A DNA stretch of 64,000 nucleotides from Streptomyces sp. B3I8 (GCF_030816915.1 NZ_JAUSYN010000001.1:372001-436000), one strand, 5' to 3'; counted from the stretch's first letter, positions 17,980 through 26,655 are shown. The notes: a model not told the origin generated them from the sequence alone. Program-made: numbers and translations.

Positions 17980-18714
17980 ATGAACACGAGAGCCGAACGA
18001 TCCCTGGTCATCCAGGGCGATGCCGACAAGGCCGACGACATCGTCGTGTTCCTGCCGCCGGCGGGCGCCGTCGCCTCGCCCTACCTCCCGATCGGCGCCC
18101 TTCTCCAGGACACCCTGCCCGCCGTGCACTGCGAGACGCCGGGGCGCGGCCGGCTGGCGAACGAGGAGGCACCCGGCTCCGTGCACAGCGCGGCCGACCG
18201 CTGGGCCGCCGACCTGGCCGAGATCGTGCCGGGCCGACGGCTGCACCTCTTCGGCCACAGCCTGGGGGCGCTCTACGCCTATGAAGTGACGCTCCGTCTC
18301 GAGTCGCGCCCCCACTGTGAGGTCGCGAGCCTGTCCGCGTCGGGCGCCCGCGAGCCGGGCAGCACTCCCCGCTCGCTGCTGGCCACCGCTTTCGCCGCGC
18401 TGCGGACGCCGGACCAGCAGCAGGGGGCGGGGGAGCACTGGATGGACCGGGACCTGCGTATGCGGGGCGAGTACCGGACCGCCCATCAGGTGGTGCGGGC
18501 CCCGCTGGCCCTGCTGTGCGGTGCCTCCGACCCCTTCGCCACACCGGCCGAGATGGAGCGGTGGAAGGACTTCACGAGCGGTCCGTACCTCGGAATGTTC
18601 ACCTTCCGCGGCGGTCACGACTACTACCTGTCCGGTGAGCAGGCGATCACGGACGTCATCTCCCGCGTCGTCGAACACAGCCGGCACCCCGAACTCATCC
18701 CGCGCTCCCAGTGA
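17980..18714 (+). CDS. Type II thioesterase (alpha/beta hydrolase)
   Basis: About 244 residues. The nucleophile elbow is GHSLGA, followed by the Asp in LLCGASDPFATP and the His in FRGGHDYYL, the normal catalytic triad of type II thioesterases. FLPPAGAVASPYLPIG forms the oxyanion-hole strand. ATG at 17980 is preferred over GTG at 17965 because GGGGAG sits just before it. In this setting, with a free carrier protein and no condensation domain, it probably releases the finished modified amino acid rather than only editing. It begins 25 bases after the carrier gene's stop. Confidence 0.85.
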   Translation: MNTRAERSLVIQGDADKADDIVVFLPPAGAVASPYLPIGALLQDTLPAVHCETPGRGRLANEEAPGSVHSAADRWAADLAEIVPGRRLHLFGHSLGALYAYEVTLRLESRPHCEVASLSASGAREPGSTPRSLLATAFAALRTPDQQQGAGEHWMDRDLRMRGEYRTAHQVVRAPLALLCGASDPFATPAEMERWKDFTSGPYLGMFTFRGGHDYYLSGEQAITDVISRVVEHSRHPELIPRSQ

Positions 18715-18785
18715 TCCGGCGCGTGGGCCTGCCCTCCCTGGAACCGATCCCTCCACCGCACCGCCGAACGAATGGGGTTTCAGAC

Positions 18786-19649
18786 ATGCCGAACGACCAG
18801 CAGAACACGCCTTCGATCGAGCAGTTGATCGACGTCATCGCGAACAGCTCCGTGGGCATCGCGGTCACCGACCGCACGGGCGCCGTGGTACTGCACAACA
18901 GGGCGCAGTCCGTGCTGATGAGCGGGGAGGCCGACCACCTCGGCGGCCGAATCCTGCTCGACAGCGCGCAGAACGGCCTCCAGACGCTGATCGAGCGCCT
19001 GGTGAAGGAGCAGCGGGTCGAGAACGTCCAGGTCACCTACCGCGGCGTCGACGGCGGGAACGAGCACGCCGCCCGGGTGAACGCCGTGCTGACCGGCAGC
19101 GGCGACGACACACGCATCCACTGGGTGAGCCGGCCGGAGCTCAGCGAACGGCTCCCGGTCCCCAACGACGCCACCGAGGACGCCACCTCCGACGCCACGT
19201 CCTGGATCCGCGCCGTCAACGAACAGCCGCTGCCCGCCCTGGCTCCCACCAAGGAGCTCGAGGACGTCATGCGCGAGTTCTACGAGGTCGCCCCCGTGGC
19301 GATCCATCTGATCGGTGTCAACGGCCAGGTCATGCATGCCAACCCGGCGGACATAGCCCTCGTCGAGTACACGTCCTCGCCCTCCGACTACGTCGGCGGG
19401 CACATCCGCACCATCTACGCCGACGAGGGACTGCTCGACGACTTCCTCGGCCGCTGGGACGAGGACTCGCCGATCATCAACTTCCGGGCCGACTTCCTGA
19501 CCAAGCAGGGCACACCGAAGCCCGTGCTGATCTTCTCGACCGCCCAGGCCGAGGGGGGCAGCGTCACCAACACCCGCTGCTTCGTCTTCAGCGACCCCGA
19601 GCCGCAGCGCGCCCGCGACACCATCAGCGCCTTCGGCTGGCCGGCCTGA
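18786..19649 (+). CDS. Two-PAS-domain protein
   Basis: 287 residues. The N-terminal third looks like a PAS fold (IANSSVGIAVTDRTGAVVLHNRAQSVL), and a second, clearer PAS lies at about residues 165-280 (FYEVAPVAIHLIGVNGQVMHANPADIALVEY). No kinase, cyclase or HTH domain is attached. PAS domains bind haem, flavin or small ligands. The spacer between them is acidic and Thr/Asp-rich. In this block it could be a haem- or flavin-binding helper, or a ligand sensor acting on other proteins. PAS proteins also come to mind from nitroso-forming amino acid clusters, but that link is from memory and needs checking. Confidence 0.75.
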   Translation: MPNDQQNTPSIEQLIDVIANSSVGIAVTDRTGAVVLHNRAQSVLMSGEADHLGGRILLDSAQNGLQTLIERLVKEQRVENVQVTYRGVDGGNEHAARVNAVLTGSGDDTRIHWVSRPELSERLPVPNDATEDATSDATSWIRAVNEQPLPALAPTKELEDVMREFYEVAPVAIHLIGVNGQVMHANPADIALVEYTSSPSDYVGGHIRTIYADEGLLDDFLGRWDEDSPIINFRADFLTKQGTPKPVLIFSTAQAEGGSVTNTRCFVFSDPEPQRARDTISAFGWPA

Positions 19650-19685
19650 CCCCTGGCGGGCGGGGCGGGGGCCATGCCCGCGCCC

Positions 19686-19745
19686 CGTCCGCTCCGTACC
19701 CGTCCGCTCCGTACCCGTCCGCTCCGTACCCGTCCGCTCCGCACC
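19686..19745 (+). repeat. Four 15-bp tandem repeats (CGTCCGCTCCGTACC)
   Basis: Three exact copies and one with a single change lie in the gap between the PAS gene and the FMN reductase gene. They could form weak secondary structure or be a slippage tract; they separate the two halves of the gene block. Confidence 0.85.
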
Positions 19746-19787
19746 CGCTCGCTTCTTCGCCCGGAACACACGACACCAGGGGTGGCT

Positions 19788-20321
19788 GTGTCTCACGTAT
19801 TGGTCATATCCGGCAGCCCGTCCGCGGCCTCCAGGACCGAAGCCGTCGGCGATCACGTGGCGCGGCGCCTCGCCGACGACGAGTGGCACGCCCACCACCT
19901 CAAGGTCCGCACCCTGCCCGCCGAACCGCTCGTGAACGCCGACACCACGCATCCCGCTATCGCCGAGGCCCTGGAACAGGTCTCCCGGGCCGACGGCATC
20001 GTCCTCGCCACACCGACGTACAAGGCGAGTTTCTCGGGCCTGCTCAAGACCTTCCTGGACCTGCTGCCCCGTTACGGATTCCGGCACAAGGTCGTGCTTC
20101 CCCTGGCCACCGGCGGCAGCGTCGCCCACGTCCTGGTCCTCGACTACGCGCTGCGGCCCGTGGTGCACGCGCTGGGCGCCCGGCACGTGGTGCAGAGCCT
20201 CTTCCTGCTCGACGAACACCTCGTCCGGCAGGAGGGCCGGCCGCACCTGCTCCCGCAGAGTGCCTGCCTGCTCGACGACGTCATCGAGCAGTTCCGCAAG
20301 TCCCTGATCTCGGCATCCTGA
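19788..20321 (+). CDS. NAD(P)H-dependent FMN reductase (SsuE-like)
   Basis: About 177 residues of flavodoxin-like NAD(P)H:FMN reductase. FMN loop VISGSPSAASRTEA, then ILATPTYKASFSGLLKTFLDLLPR and PLATGGSVAHVLVLDYALRPV, which match SsuE. Such enzymes hand reduced FMN to a partner monooxygenase. The start is a GTG at 19788 with AGGGG about 5 bases before; GTG at 19782 is also possible. The partner in this block may be the acyl-CoA-dehydrogenase-fold flavoprotein at 15810. It may instead serve the nitrate genes that follow, since it precedes them by 24 bases. Confidence 0.83.
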   Translation: MSHVLVISGSPSAASRTEAVGDHVARRLADDEWHAHHLKVRTLPAEPLVNADTTHPAIAEALEQVSRADGIVLATPTYKASFSGLLKTFLDLLPRYGFRHKVVLPLATGGSVAHVLVLDYALRPVVHALGARHVVQSLFLLDEHLVRQEGRPHLLPQSACLLDDVIEQFRKSLISAS

Positions 20322-20345
20322 GCCGGCCTTTCCCTGGAGCACACC

Positions 20346-21722
20346 ATGACTCATCGCCCCCGCAAGGGAGTGTGGCTCGTCGGCTGGGACCCGGAGGACG
20401 AAGACGCCTGGGAGCGATACGGCCGGCGACTCGCGCGCCGCAACCTCGTCCTCTCCGTGCTCGGCGAACACATCGGATTCTCCGTCTGGACGCTGTGGTC
20501 CGTCCTCGTCCTGTTCATGTCGCCCGATATCGGGCTCAGCTTCGACGCCGGAGACAAGTTCCTCCTCGTGGCCACGCCCACCGTCGTCGGCGCCTTGCTG
20601 CGCCTGCCCTACGGCTTCGCGGTGACCCGGTACGGGGGGCGGGACTGGACCGTGTTCGCCACCGGGATCCTCCTCGTACCGACCCTGCTCGCGCTGTACT
20701 TCGTCCAGCGGCCCGGCACGCCGCTGTGGGTGTTCCTGATCGTCGCCGCCCTCTCGGGCGTCGGCGGCGGGAACTTCGCGTCGTCGATGACGAACATCAC
20801 CGCCCTGTATCCGCAGCGCCACCAGGGGTGGGCCCTCGGCCTGAACGCCGGCGGCGGGAACCTGGGCGTCGCGGCCGTGCAACTCGTCGGACTCACCGTC
20901 ATCAGCGTGGCAGGCCGGACCCACCCGTCGTACGTTGCCGCGGCCTGTGCACCGGTGATCGTGCTCGTCGCGCTGCTCGCCGCGTGGCGGATGGACAACG
21001 TGGACGCGGTACGGGCCGCCCCGGGCACCCAGCGCGAGGCCGCCCGGGACCAGGACACATGGTGGATCTCGCTGCTGTACATCGGCACGTTCGGCTCATT
21101 CATCGGCTATGGCTTCGCCTTCGGGCTGGTGCTGCAGAACGAGTTCGACGCCGGCCCCGTCGATGCGGTCGGCTACACCTTCCTCGGCCCGCTGCTGGGC
21201 TCGGTGGCCCGGCCACTGGGCGGGCTGCTGGCCGACCGGCTGGGCGGGGCGAGGGTCACCTTCTGGAACTTCCTCGGCATGGGCGCGGGCACCCTCCTCC
21301 TGCTCGGCGCGGCCGAGGCCGATTCCTTCGCCCTGTTCGTGGCCGGGTTCACCGCCCTGTTCGTGCTCAGTGGCATCGGCAACGGCTCCACGTACAAGAT
21401 GATCCCCGCCGTGTTCGCGGGGCGCGCCCGGGAAGAGATCGCCGCCGGCCAGGACGCCGACGCCGCGTTCGCCCGGGCGCGCCGGCTGTCCGGGGCGGTC
21501 ATCGCCATCGCCGGGGCGGTCGGCGCGCTGGGCGGTGCCGCCATCGACATCGCCTTCTCGCTGTCGTACGCGGACGGCTCCGGCTCCGGTGCGCCCGCCT
21601 TCCTCGCCTTCCTCGGTTACTACGTCCTGTGCATGGTGCTCATCCGGGCCGTCCACCTGCGCCGGAGGCCCGTCGGGCACACGGCTCCCGCCGACCGCGC
21701 CGAGGCGGCCAGCCATGTCTGA
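20346..21722 (+). CDS. narK: Nitrate/nitrite transporter, NarK type (MFS)
   Basis: 458 residues, about 12 membrane segments. Typical nitrate-porter marks are the N-terminal WDPEDEDAWERYGRRLARRNLVLSV and two Gly-rich signatures, ALSGVGGGNFASSMTNI and VLSGIGNGSTYKMIPAVF, which line the nitrate path. It sits in the cytoplasmic membrane and would import nitrate (or exchange nitrate and nitrite). Its stop overlaps the start of the nitrate reductase gene by 8 bases, so transport and reduction are made together. Confidence 0.9.
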   Translation: MTHRPRKGVWLVGWDPEDEDAWERYGRRLARRNLVLSVLGEHIGFSVWTLWSVLVLFMSPDIGLSFDAGDKFLLVATPTVVGALLRLPYGFAVTRYGGRDWTVFATGILLVPTLLALYFVQRPGTPLWVFLIVAALSGVGGGNFASSMTNITALYPQRHQGWALGLNAGGGNLGVAAVQLVGLTVISVAGRTHPSYVAAACAPVIVLVALLAAWRMDNVDAVRAAPGTQREAARDQDTWWISLLYIGTFGSFIGYGFAFGLVLQNEFDAGPVDAVGYTFLGPLLGSVARPLGGLLADRLGGARVTFWNFLGMGAGTLLLLGAAEADSFALFVAGFTALFVLSGIGNGSTYKMIPAVFAGRAREEIAAGQDADAAFARARRLSGAVIAIAGAVGALGGAAIDIAFSLSYADGSGSGAPAFLAFLGYYVLCMVLIRAVHLRRRPVGHTAPADRAEAASHV

Positions 21723-23811
21723 ACCGCCTGCCCACACGTCGGACGTGGAGACGCACTGCCCCTACTGCGCCCTGCAGTGCGGTACGCGACTGAGCGGCGA
21801 CCGGGACATGGGCGTGAGGGTGCGCCCGGCCGATTTCCCGACCAATCGAGGCCGCCTGTGTCAAAAAGGCTGGACCGCGCCCGACGTCCTGGCCGCCGCG
21901 GACCGGCTGACCGTGCCGCTCGTGCGCGCACCGGACGGCCACCTGACCGAGACCACCTGGGACCGCGCCCTCGACACGGTCGCGGGACGCCTGCGGGAGC
22001 TGCGTACGCGATATGGCCCCGACACGGTGGCCGTCTTCGGCGGTGGCGGCCTGACCAATGAAAAGGCCTACCTGCTGGGCAAGTTCGCCCGAGTGGCACT
22101 GGGCACGAGACATATCGACTACAACGGGCGGTTCTGCATGTCGTCCGCCGCCGCGGCCGGCACAGCCGCCTTCGGCGTCGACCGCGGCCTGCCCTTCCCC
22201 GTCACCGACCTCGCGGCCGCCGACACGGTGCTGCTGGCCGGCGCCAACGTCGCCGAGACCATGCCGCCACTCATGCAGCACGTCGACACGGCGGACCTCA
22301 TCGTCATCGACCCCAGGTACACACCCACCGCCCAGCGAGCCAGGCTGCACCTCCAGCCCGCCCCCGGCACCGACCTCGCCCTCGCCCTCGGGCTCCTGCA
22401 CATCACCGTCGTCGACGGGCTCACCGACGCGCGGTACATCCGGCACCGCACCCACGGCTTCGAATCCGCCGTGCGCCGGGCGATGGCATGGTGGCCCGAG
22501 CGGGTGGAAGCCGTCACCGGTGTCCCGGCGAGCACCCAGCGCGCCGCCGCCCGGATGCTCGCGGCGGCCCCGAACGCCTACATCCTCACCGGCCGCGGCG
22601 TGGAACAGAACAGCCAGGGAACCGACACCGCCGCCGCGTTCATCAACCTCGCCCTCGCGCTCGGCCTGCCCGGCTCCGGCCACGGCGGATACGGATGCCT
22701 GACCGGGCAGGGCAACGGCCAGGGCGGGCGCGAACACGGGCAGAAGGCCGACCAGCTGCCCGGCTGCCGCTCCCTCACCGACCCCGGGGCCCGCGCTCAC
22801 GTCGCCCGCGTCTGGGGCGTGCCGCCCGAATCGCTCCCCGGGCCCGGGCGCACCGCCTACGACCTCCTGGACTCCCTCGGTCGTGACCAGGGGCCACGCG
22901 CCCTGCTGGTGTTCGGGTCGAACCCCCTCGTCTCCGCACCGAACGCCGCGCACGTGGCCGGGCGGCTGGCCTCGCTGGACCTTCTGGTCGTGGCCGACTT
23001 CGTCCCCTCGGAGACCGCCCGCACGGCCGACGTCGTGCTGCCGGTCACCCAGTGGGCCGAGGAGGAGGGCACGCTGACCAGCCTGGAGGGCCGGGTACTG
23101 CGCCGCCGCGCGCTGCTGACACCGCCCCCGCACGTCCGTACCGACCTGGAGGTCCTGCACGGCCTCGCCGTGCGACTCGGCGAACCCCCGCACCGATACC
23201 CGACCGCTCCGAGGGACGTCTTCGAGGAACTGCGCGCGGCATCCCGGGGCGGACTCGCCGACTACTCCGGCATCGACTACCGGCGTCTGGACGCCGGAGA
23301 GGTCCTGCACTGGCCCTGCCCCGCCACCGAGCCCGCGCATCCCGGTACACCACGGCTCTTCCTGGAGCGGTTCACGCACCCCGACGGCCGGGCCCGGTTC
23401 GCCGAGGTCGACCACCGCGGACCCGCCGAGACCGTCAGCGCCGCATACCCGCTGTACGCCACCACCGGCCGTGTCCTCGCGCACTACCAGTCCGGGGCAC
23501 AGACCCGGCGCGTCGCCGAACTGCGCGGTGCCGCCTCCGAACCGCTCATCTCCGTCCACCCCGACACCGCCGCCCGCGCCGGAGTGACGGCCCATGCTCT
23601 CGCCCGGGTCACCTCCGCACGGGGCGGCATGACAGCCCGGATCCAGCTCGACCCGACGATGCGCCCGGACACCCTCTTCATACCGTTCCACTTTCCGGGC
23701 GAGGGCAGCGCCAACCTCTTCACCAACCCGGCCCTCGACCCCCGCAGCGGCATGCCCGAGTTCAAGTTGAGCGCCGTGCGGCTCGAGCCGCTTCCGGAGG
23801 CCACACCATGA
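21715..23811 (+). CDS. Assimilatory-type molybdopterin nitrate reductase
   Basis: 698 residues. The N-terminal iron-sulphur motif is HCPYCALQCG with a fourth Cys at GRLCQKG; the molybdenum ligand is the Cys in YNGRFCMSSAA, as in the Nas/Nap branch. Cofactor-binding regions include VFGGGGLTNEKAYLLGKF, GRGVEQNSQGTDTAAAFINL and the C-terminal domain ending FHFPGEGSANLFTNPALDP. It has no signal peptide, so it is cytoplasmic. It reduces nitrate to nitrite with electrons from a flavoprotein, probably the next gene, whose ATG overlaps its stop (ATGA). No nitrite reductase domain follows. Confidence 0.9.
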   Translation: MSEPPAHTSDVETHCPYCALQCGTRLSGDRDMGVRVRPADFPTNRGRLCQKGWTAPDVLAAADRLTVPLVRAPDGHLTETTWDRALDTVAGRLRELRTRYGPDTVAVFGGGGLTNEKAYLLGKFARVALGTRHIDYNGRFCMSSAAAAGTAAFGVDRGLPFPVTDLAAADTVLLAGANVAETMPPLMQHVDTADLIVIDPRYTPTAQRARLHLQPAPGTDLALALGLLHITVVDGLTDARYIRHRTHGFESAVRRAMAWWPERVEAVTGVPASTQRAAARMLAAAPNAYILTGRGVEQNSQGTDTAAAFINLALALGLPGSGHGGYGCLTGQGNGQGGREHGQKADQLPGCRSLTDPGARAHVARVWGVPPESLPGPGRTAYDLLDSLGRDQGPRALLVFGSNPLVSAPNAAHVAGRLASLDLLVVADFVPSETARTADVVLPVTQWAEEEGTLTSLEGRVLRRRALLTPPPHVRTDLEVLHGLAVRLGEPPHRYPTAPRDVFEELRAASRGGLADYSGIDYRRLDAGEVLHWPCPATEPAHPGTPRLFLERFTHPDGRARFAEVDHRGPAETVSAAYPLYATTGRVLAHYQSGAQTRRVAELRGAASEPLISVHPDTAARAGVTAHALARVTSARGGMTARIQLDPTMRPDTLFIPFHFPGEGSANLFTNPALDPRSGMPEFKLSAVRLEPLPEATP

Positions 23812-25190
23812 ACCGGATCCTCGTCGTCGGAGGTGGCCCCGCCGGCCACCGCCTTGCCGGCCGGCTACGCCACCACGGCGCCTTGGGACCCGTCAAGATC
23901 CTCGGCGCCGAACCGTCTCCGGCCTACCACCGGCCCCTGCTCTCGTACATCCTCTCCGGGCAGGCGGACCCCGAAGCCCTGCGCATGCCGGCTCTGCCCG
24001 GCATCGAGACGCACTCCGGCGCGGCCGTCACTCACATCGATCGAGTGCGCCGCGAGGTGCACACGGCCGAGTCCGTCCACGGATACGACGTCCTGGTCCT
24101 CGCCACCGGAGCCCGCGCGGACGTGCCGGACATCCGTGGTGCGAGGGGCCCCGGCGTGACGGTGCTGCGCACCGTGGCGGACTGTGCGCGCGTCACGGGG
24201 GACACGGTGGCCGTCCTCGGAGGCGGGCCCCTGGGAGTGGAGACCGCCGCCGCCCTGGCGGCCCGCGGCACGGCCACGACACTGGTCTGCGCCGCGCCTC
24301 ACCCCCTGTACGGCCGGCTCGGCGAGAGCGCCTCCGCCCTGCTCACCGATGCCTTGCGCCGCGCGGGCGTCGACGTGCTCGCCGGGCGTACCGTCACCGC
24401 GCGCGAGCCCGGCCGTGTCCTCCTCGACGACGGGACCCGGGTGCCCGCCGACACCCTCGTTCTGTGCACAGGCGCGCATCCCGAGGTGCGCCTCGCCCGG
24501 GCGGCCGGGCTGAGGGTCCGTACCGGAATCGTCGTCGACGACCAGTTGCGCACCAGCGACCCCCGCATCCACGCCATCGGCGACTGCGCCGAGCACGAGG
24601 GCCGGACGGTGGCCGGCATCGAGGCCGCCTGGGCCCAGGCCGACAGCCTCGCGCGGGTTCTCACCGGGCAGGACGCGTCCGCGCACCGCACGACCCCCGC
24701 GGTGTTCCGCCTGCGTACCCGGATCGCCGAAGTGGCCTGCGTGGGCGCTGCGGGCGCCTTCGCGGACCCCGCTCTGCGCCGGCTCACTCTCGCCGACCGA
24801 GAAGGCGGGCGGTACGCCAGGCTCGCGATGAGTGGCGAACGTCTGGTCGCCGCCGTGCTGTTCGGCCTGCCGGAGGCCGTCGCCGCCGTCGGCGAACTGT
24901 ATCGGCGCGGCCAGGCACTGCCCTCCGACCGCCTTCAACTGCTCCTCGGCGGTCCGCCGCGACCCGCGTCGACGGACCTCGACCCGTCCGAGGACGCCGT
25001 GATCTGCCTGTGCAACAACGTGCAGCGCCGGGCCCTGGCCAAAGCATGGCGGGCCGGTGCCCGTACCGTCACCGCGCTCGCCGCCGCGACCCGGGCCACG
25101 ACAGGCTGTGGCGGCTGCGGCGGTGACGTGGCGGAGCTGAGCGCCCGATGGGCACGCGAGATGAGGTACGACGGAAAGCGGACGCCGTGA
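23808..25190 (+). CDS. FAD-dependent NAD(P)H oxidoreductase with BFD-like [2Fe-2S] domain
   Basis: 460 residues. Two Rossmann folds, FAD at ILVVGGGPAGHRLAGRLR and NAD(P) at VAVLGGGPLGVETAAALAARG; FAD-closing motif IHAIGDCAEHEG. The C-terminal 60 residues carry four cysteines (ICLCNNVQ and TTGCGGCGGD), the BFD-like iron-sulphur domain found in nitrate/nitrite reductase electron-transfer units. It is translationally coupled to the nitrate reductase (ATGA at 23808-23811), and is its likely electron donor. It also overlaps the next gene by GTGA. Confidence 0.87.
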   Translation: MNRILVVGGGPAGHRLAGRLRHHGALGPVKILGAEPSPAYHRPLLSYILSGQADPEALRMPALPGIETHSGAAVTHIDRVRREVHTAESVHGYDVLVLATGARADVPDIRGARGPGVTVLRTVADCARVTGDTVAVLGGGPLGVETAAALAARGTATTLVCAAPHPLYGRLGESASALLTDALRRAGVDVLAGRTVTAREPGRVLLDDGTRVPADTLVLCTGAHPEVRLARAAGLRVRTGIVVDDQLRTSDPRIHAIGDCAEHEGRTVAGIEAAWAQADSLARVLTGQDASAHRTTPAVFRLRTRIAEVACVGAAGAFADPALRRLTLADREGGRYARLAMSGERLVAAVLFGLPEAVAAVGELYRRGQALPSDRLQLLLGGPPRPASTDLDPSEDAVICLCNNVQRRALAKAWRAGARTVTALAAATRATTGCGGCGGDVAELSARWAREMRYDGKRTP

Positions 25191-26395
25191 CACGAACCCT
25201 GGTGGTCGCCGGACACGGAATGATCGGACACCGCCTCGCGGACCGGCTTCGCACCCTGGACACCTCACGCGACTGGCACATCGTGATCCTCGCCGAGGAA
25301 CCCCACCCCGCCTACGACCGCTCGGCCCTGTCCGGCTATCTGGCCGGCCGCAGCAGGGGCGACCTGACGCTCGCCGACCGGGACTTCCTCGCCGACGCCC
25401 GAGTGGAGCTGCGCCTGGCGACGCCCCTCGCCCGCGTCGACCGCACGGCACACGTGGTCGTGACGCGAGGCGGCGACCACATCCGCTACGACGCCCTGGT
25501 GCTCGCCACAGGCTCCCGCCCCTTCGTGCCCCCGGTGCCGGGCCGGGACCTCGCGCACTGCTTCGCCTATCGCACCTTCGAGGACTTGGACGCGATCCGC
25601 CGCGTGGCCCGCCCCGGCGCGCGGGGAGTGGTCGTCGGCGGCGGCCTGCTCGGCTTGGAGGCGGCTTATGCCCTGAGCCGACTGGGCGTGCGCCCGCACG
25701 TCGTGGAGACCGCGCCCCACCTGATGCCGGCGCAGCTCGACCCCGGGGCGGCCGAGGTGCTGCACCGCCGGGCCACCGAACTCGGCCTGCGCCTGCACTG
25801 CGGCACAGGGGTCGCGCACGTGCACGCCGGGCCCGACGAGACCGTGAGAGCAGTCACACTCGGTGACGGGACGGCGCTGGACGTGGACCTGGTCGTCTTC
25901 GCCGCGGGTATCCGGCCCCGCGACGAGTTGGCGGAACCTCTCGACCTGGCCCGCGGAGAGCGCGGCGGCTTCCTTGTCGACGCGCTGTGCCGCACCGCCG
26001 ACCCACGCGTCTGGGCCATCGGCGAGTGCGCCGCCGTACAGGGGCGCTGCCACGGCCTGATCGCCCCGGGATACGCCATGGCCGACTCCGTGGCCGCCCA
26101 GCTGACGGGCCGTGAGGGGCAGTCCTTCGACCGGACCGACGACGCCACGACGCTGAAACTTCTCGGTGTGCACGTGGCCACCTTCGGCGCCACGGTCCAC
26201 CCCGGCGGTCCTCGGCCGGTCGAGGTGACCTTCGCCGACGGCATCGCCCGCTACGCCAAGATCTTCCTACGGCCGGACACCGGCACTGTGCTCGGCGGCA
26301 TCCTCGCGCGCGACACCACCGGTTCCACCTCCCCACTCCGTTCCCTGGTCGGGCACCGGCCGCCCGCGGACCTGGAGCGGCTGCTCCTCCCCTGA
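25187..26395 (+). CDS. FAD/NAD(P) oxidoreductase, NirB N-terminal-like
   Basis: 402 residues from a GTG overlapping the previous stop. Two Rossmann motifs (LVVAGHGMIGHRLADRLR, GVVVGGGLLGLEAAYALSRLG) and the motif VWAIGECAAVQG. The sequence follows the flavin half of the NirB nitrite reductase large subunit (LVLATGSRPFVPPVPG), but stops at about 400 residues, well short of NirB's roughly 800. The BFD and sirohaem/[4Fe-4S] domains that reduce nitrite are absent and no nirD is near. It may feed electrons to another protein of this block. Last gene of the 14122-26395 co-directional run. Confidence 0.84.
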   Translation: MTRTLVVAGHGMIGHRLADRLRTLDTSRDWHIVILAEEPHPAYDRSALSGYLAGRSRGDLTLADRDFLADARVELRLATPLARVDRTAHVVVTRGGDHIRYDALVLATGSRPFVPPVPGRDLAHCFAYRTFEDLDAIRRVARPGARGVVVGGGLLGLEAAYALSRLGVRPHVVETAPHLMPAQLDPGAAEVLHRRATELGLRLHCGTGVAHVHAGPDETVRAVTLGDGTALDVDLVVFAAGIRPRDELAEPLDLARGERGGFLVDALCRTADPRVWAIGECAAVQGRCHGLIAPGYAMADSVAAQLTGREGQSFDRTDDATTLKLLGVHVATFGATVHPGGPRPVEVTFADGIARYAKIFLRPDTGTVLGGILARDTTGSTSPLRSLVGHRPPADLERLLLP

Positions 26396-26421
26396 ACGAA
26401 CCGGACCGCTGACGGCCTCCG

Positions 26422-26655
26422 TCAGGCGAGGCGCGGCCCCGTGAAGGCCGCCACCTCGCCCTCGCGCAGGATGACGAACGCCGCACAGGCACAGCGGCAG
26501 TACTCGACACGTCCATCGGACGTGTCATGGCCGGACACCAACAACCAGTCGGGCCGCGGCAGTTCGGCACAGCAACCCCAGGCGGCCAGCGGGCAGGCAT
26601 CCTCGGCGGATGGGGCCGGAGAAGACACCACCGGCCGGCTCACTTGCTTTCGCAC
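26422..26655 (-). CDS. Small cysteine-rich protein
   Basis: 77 residues from a GTG with GGAAGGAC about 7 bases before it. Five cysteines (ACPLAAWGCCAEL and EYCRCACAAFVIL) suggest a metal-binding fold. It lies 57 bases after the exporter gene on the same strand, so the two may be one operon, and meets the end of the reductase block. No named family is recognised. Function unknown; a metal-binding helper for the redox block is possible. Confidence 0.55.
   Translation of the reverse strand: MRKQVSRPVVSSPAPSAEDACPLAAWGCCAELPRPDWLLVSGHDTSDGRVEYCRCACAAFVILREGEVAAFTGPRLA

Noticed and set aside
18317..21793. A very long open frame (over 1100 codons) on the plus strand across the thioesterase to NarK region
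   Set aside because: It crosses several well-supported genes out of frame, is extremely Arg/Pro/Gly-rich and has no domain; it is a GC-bias artefact.
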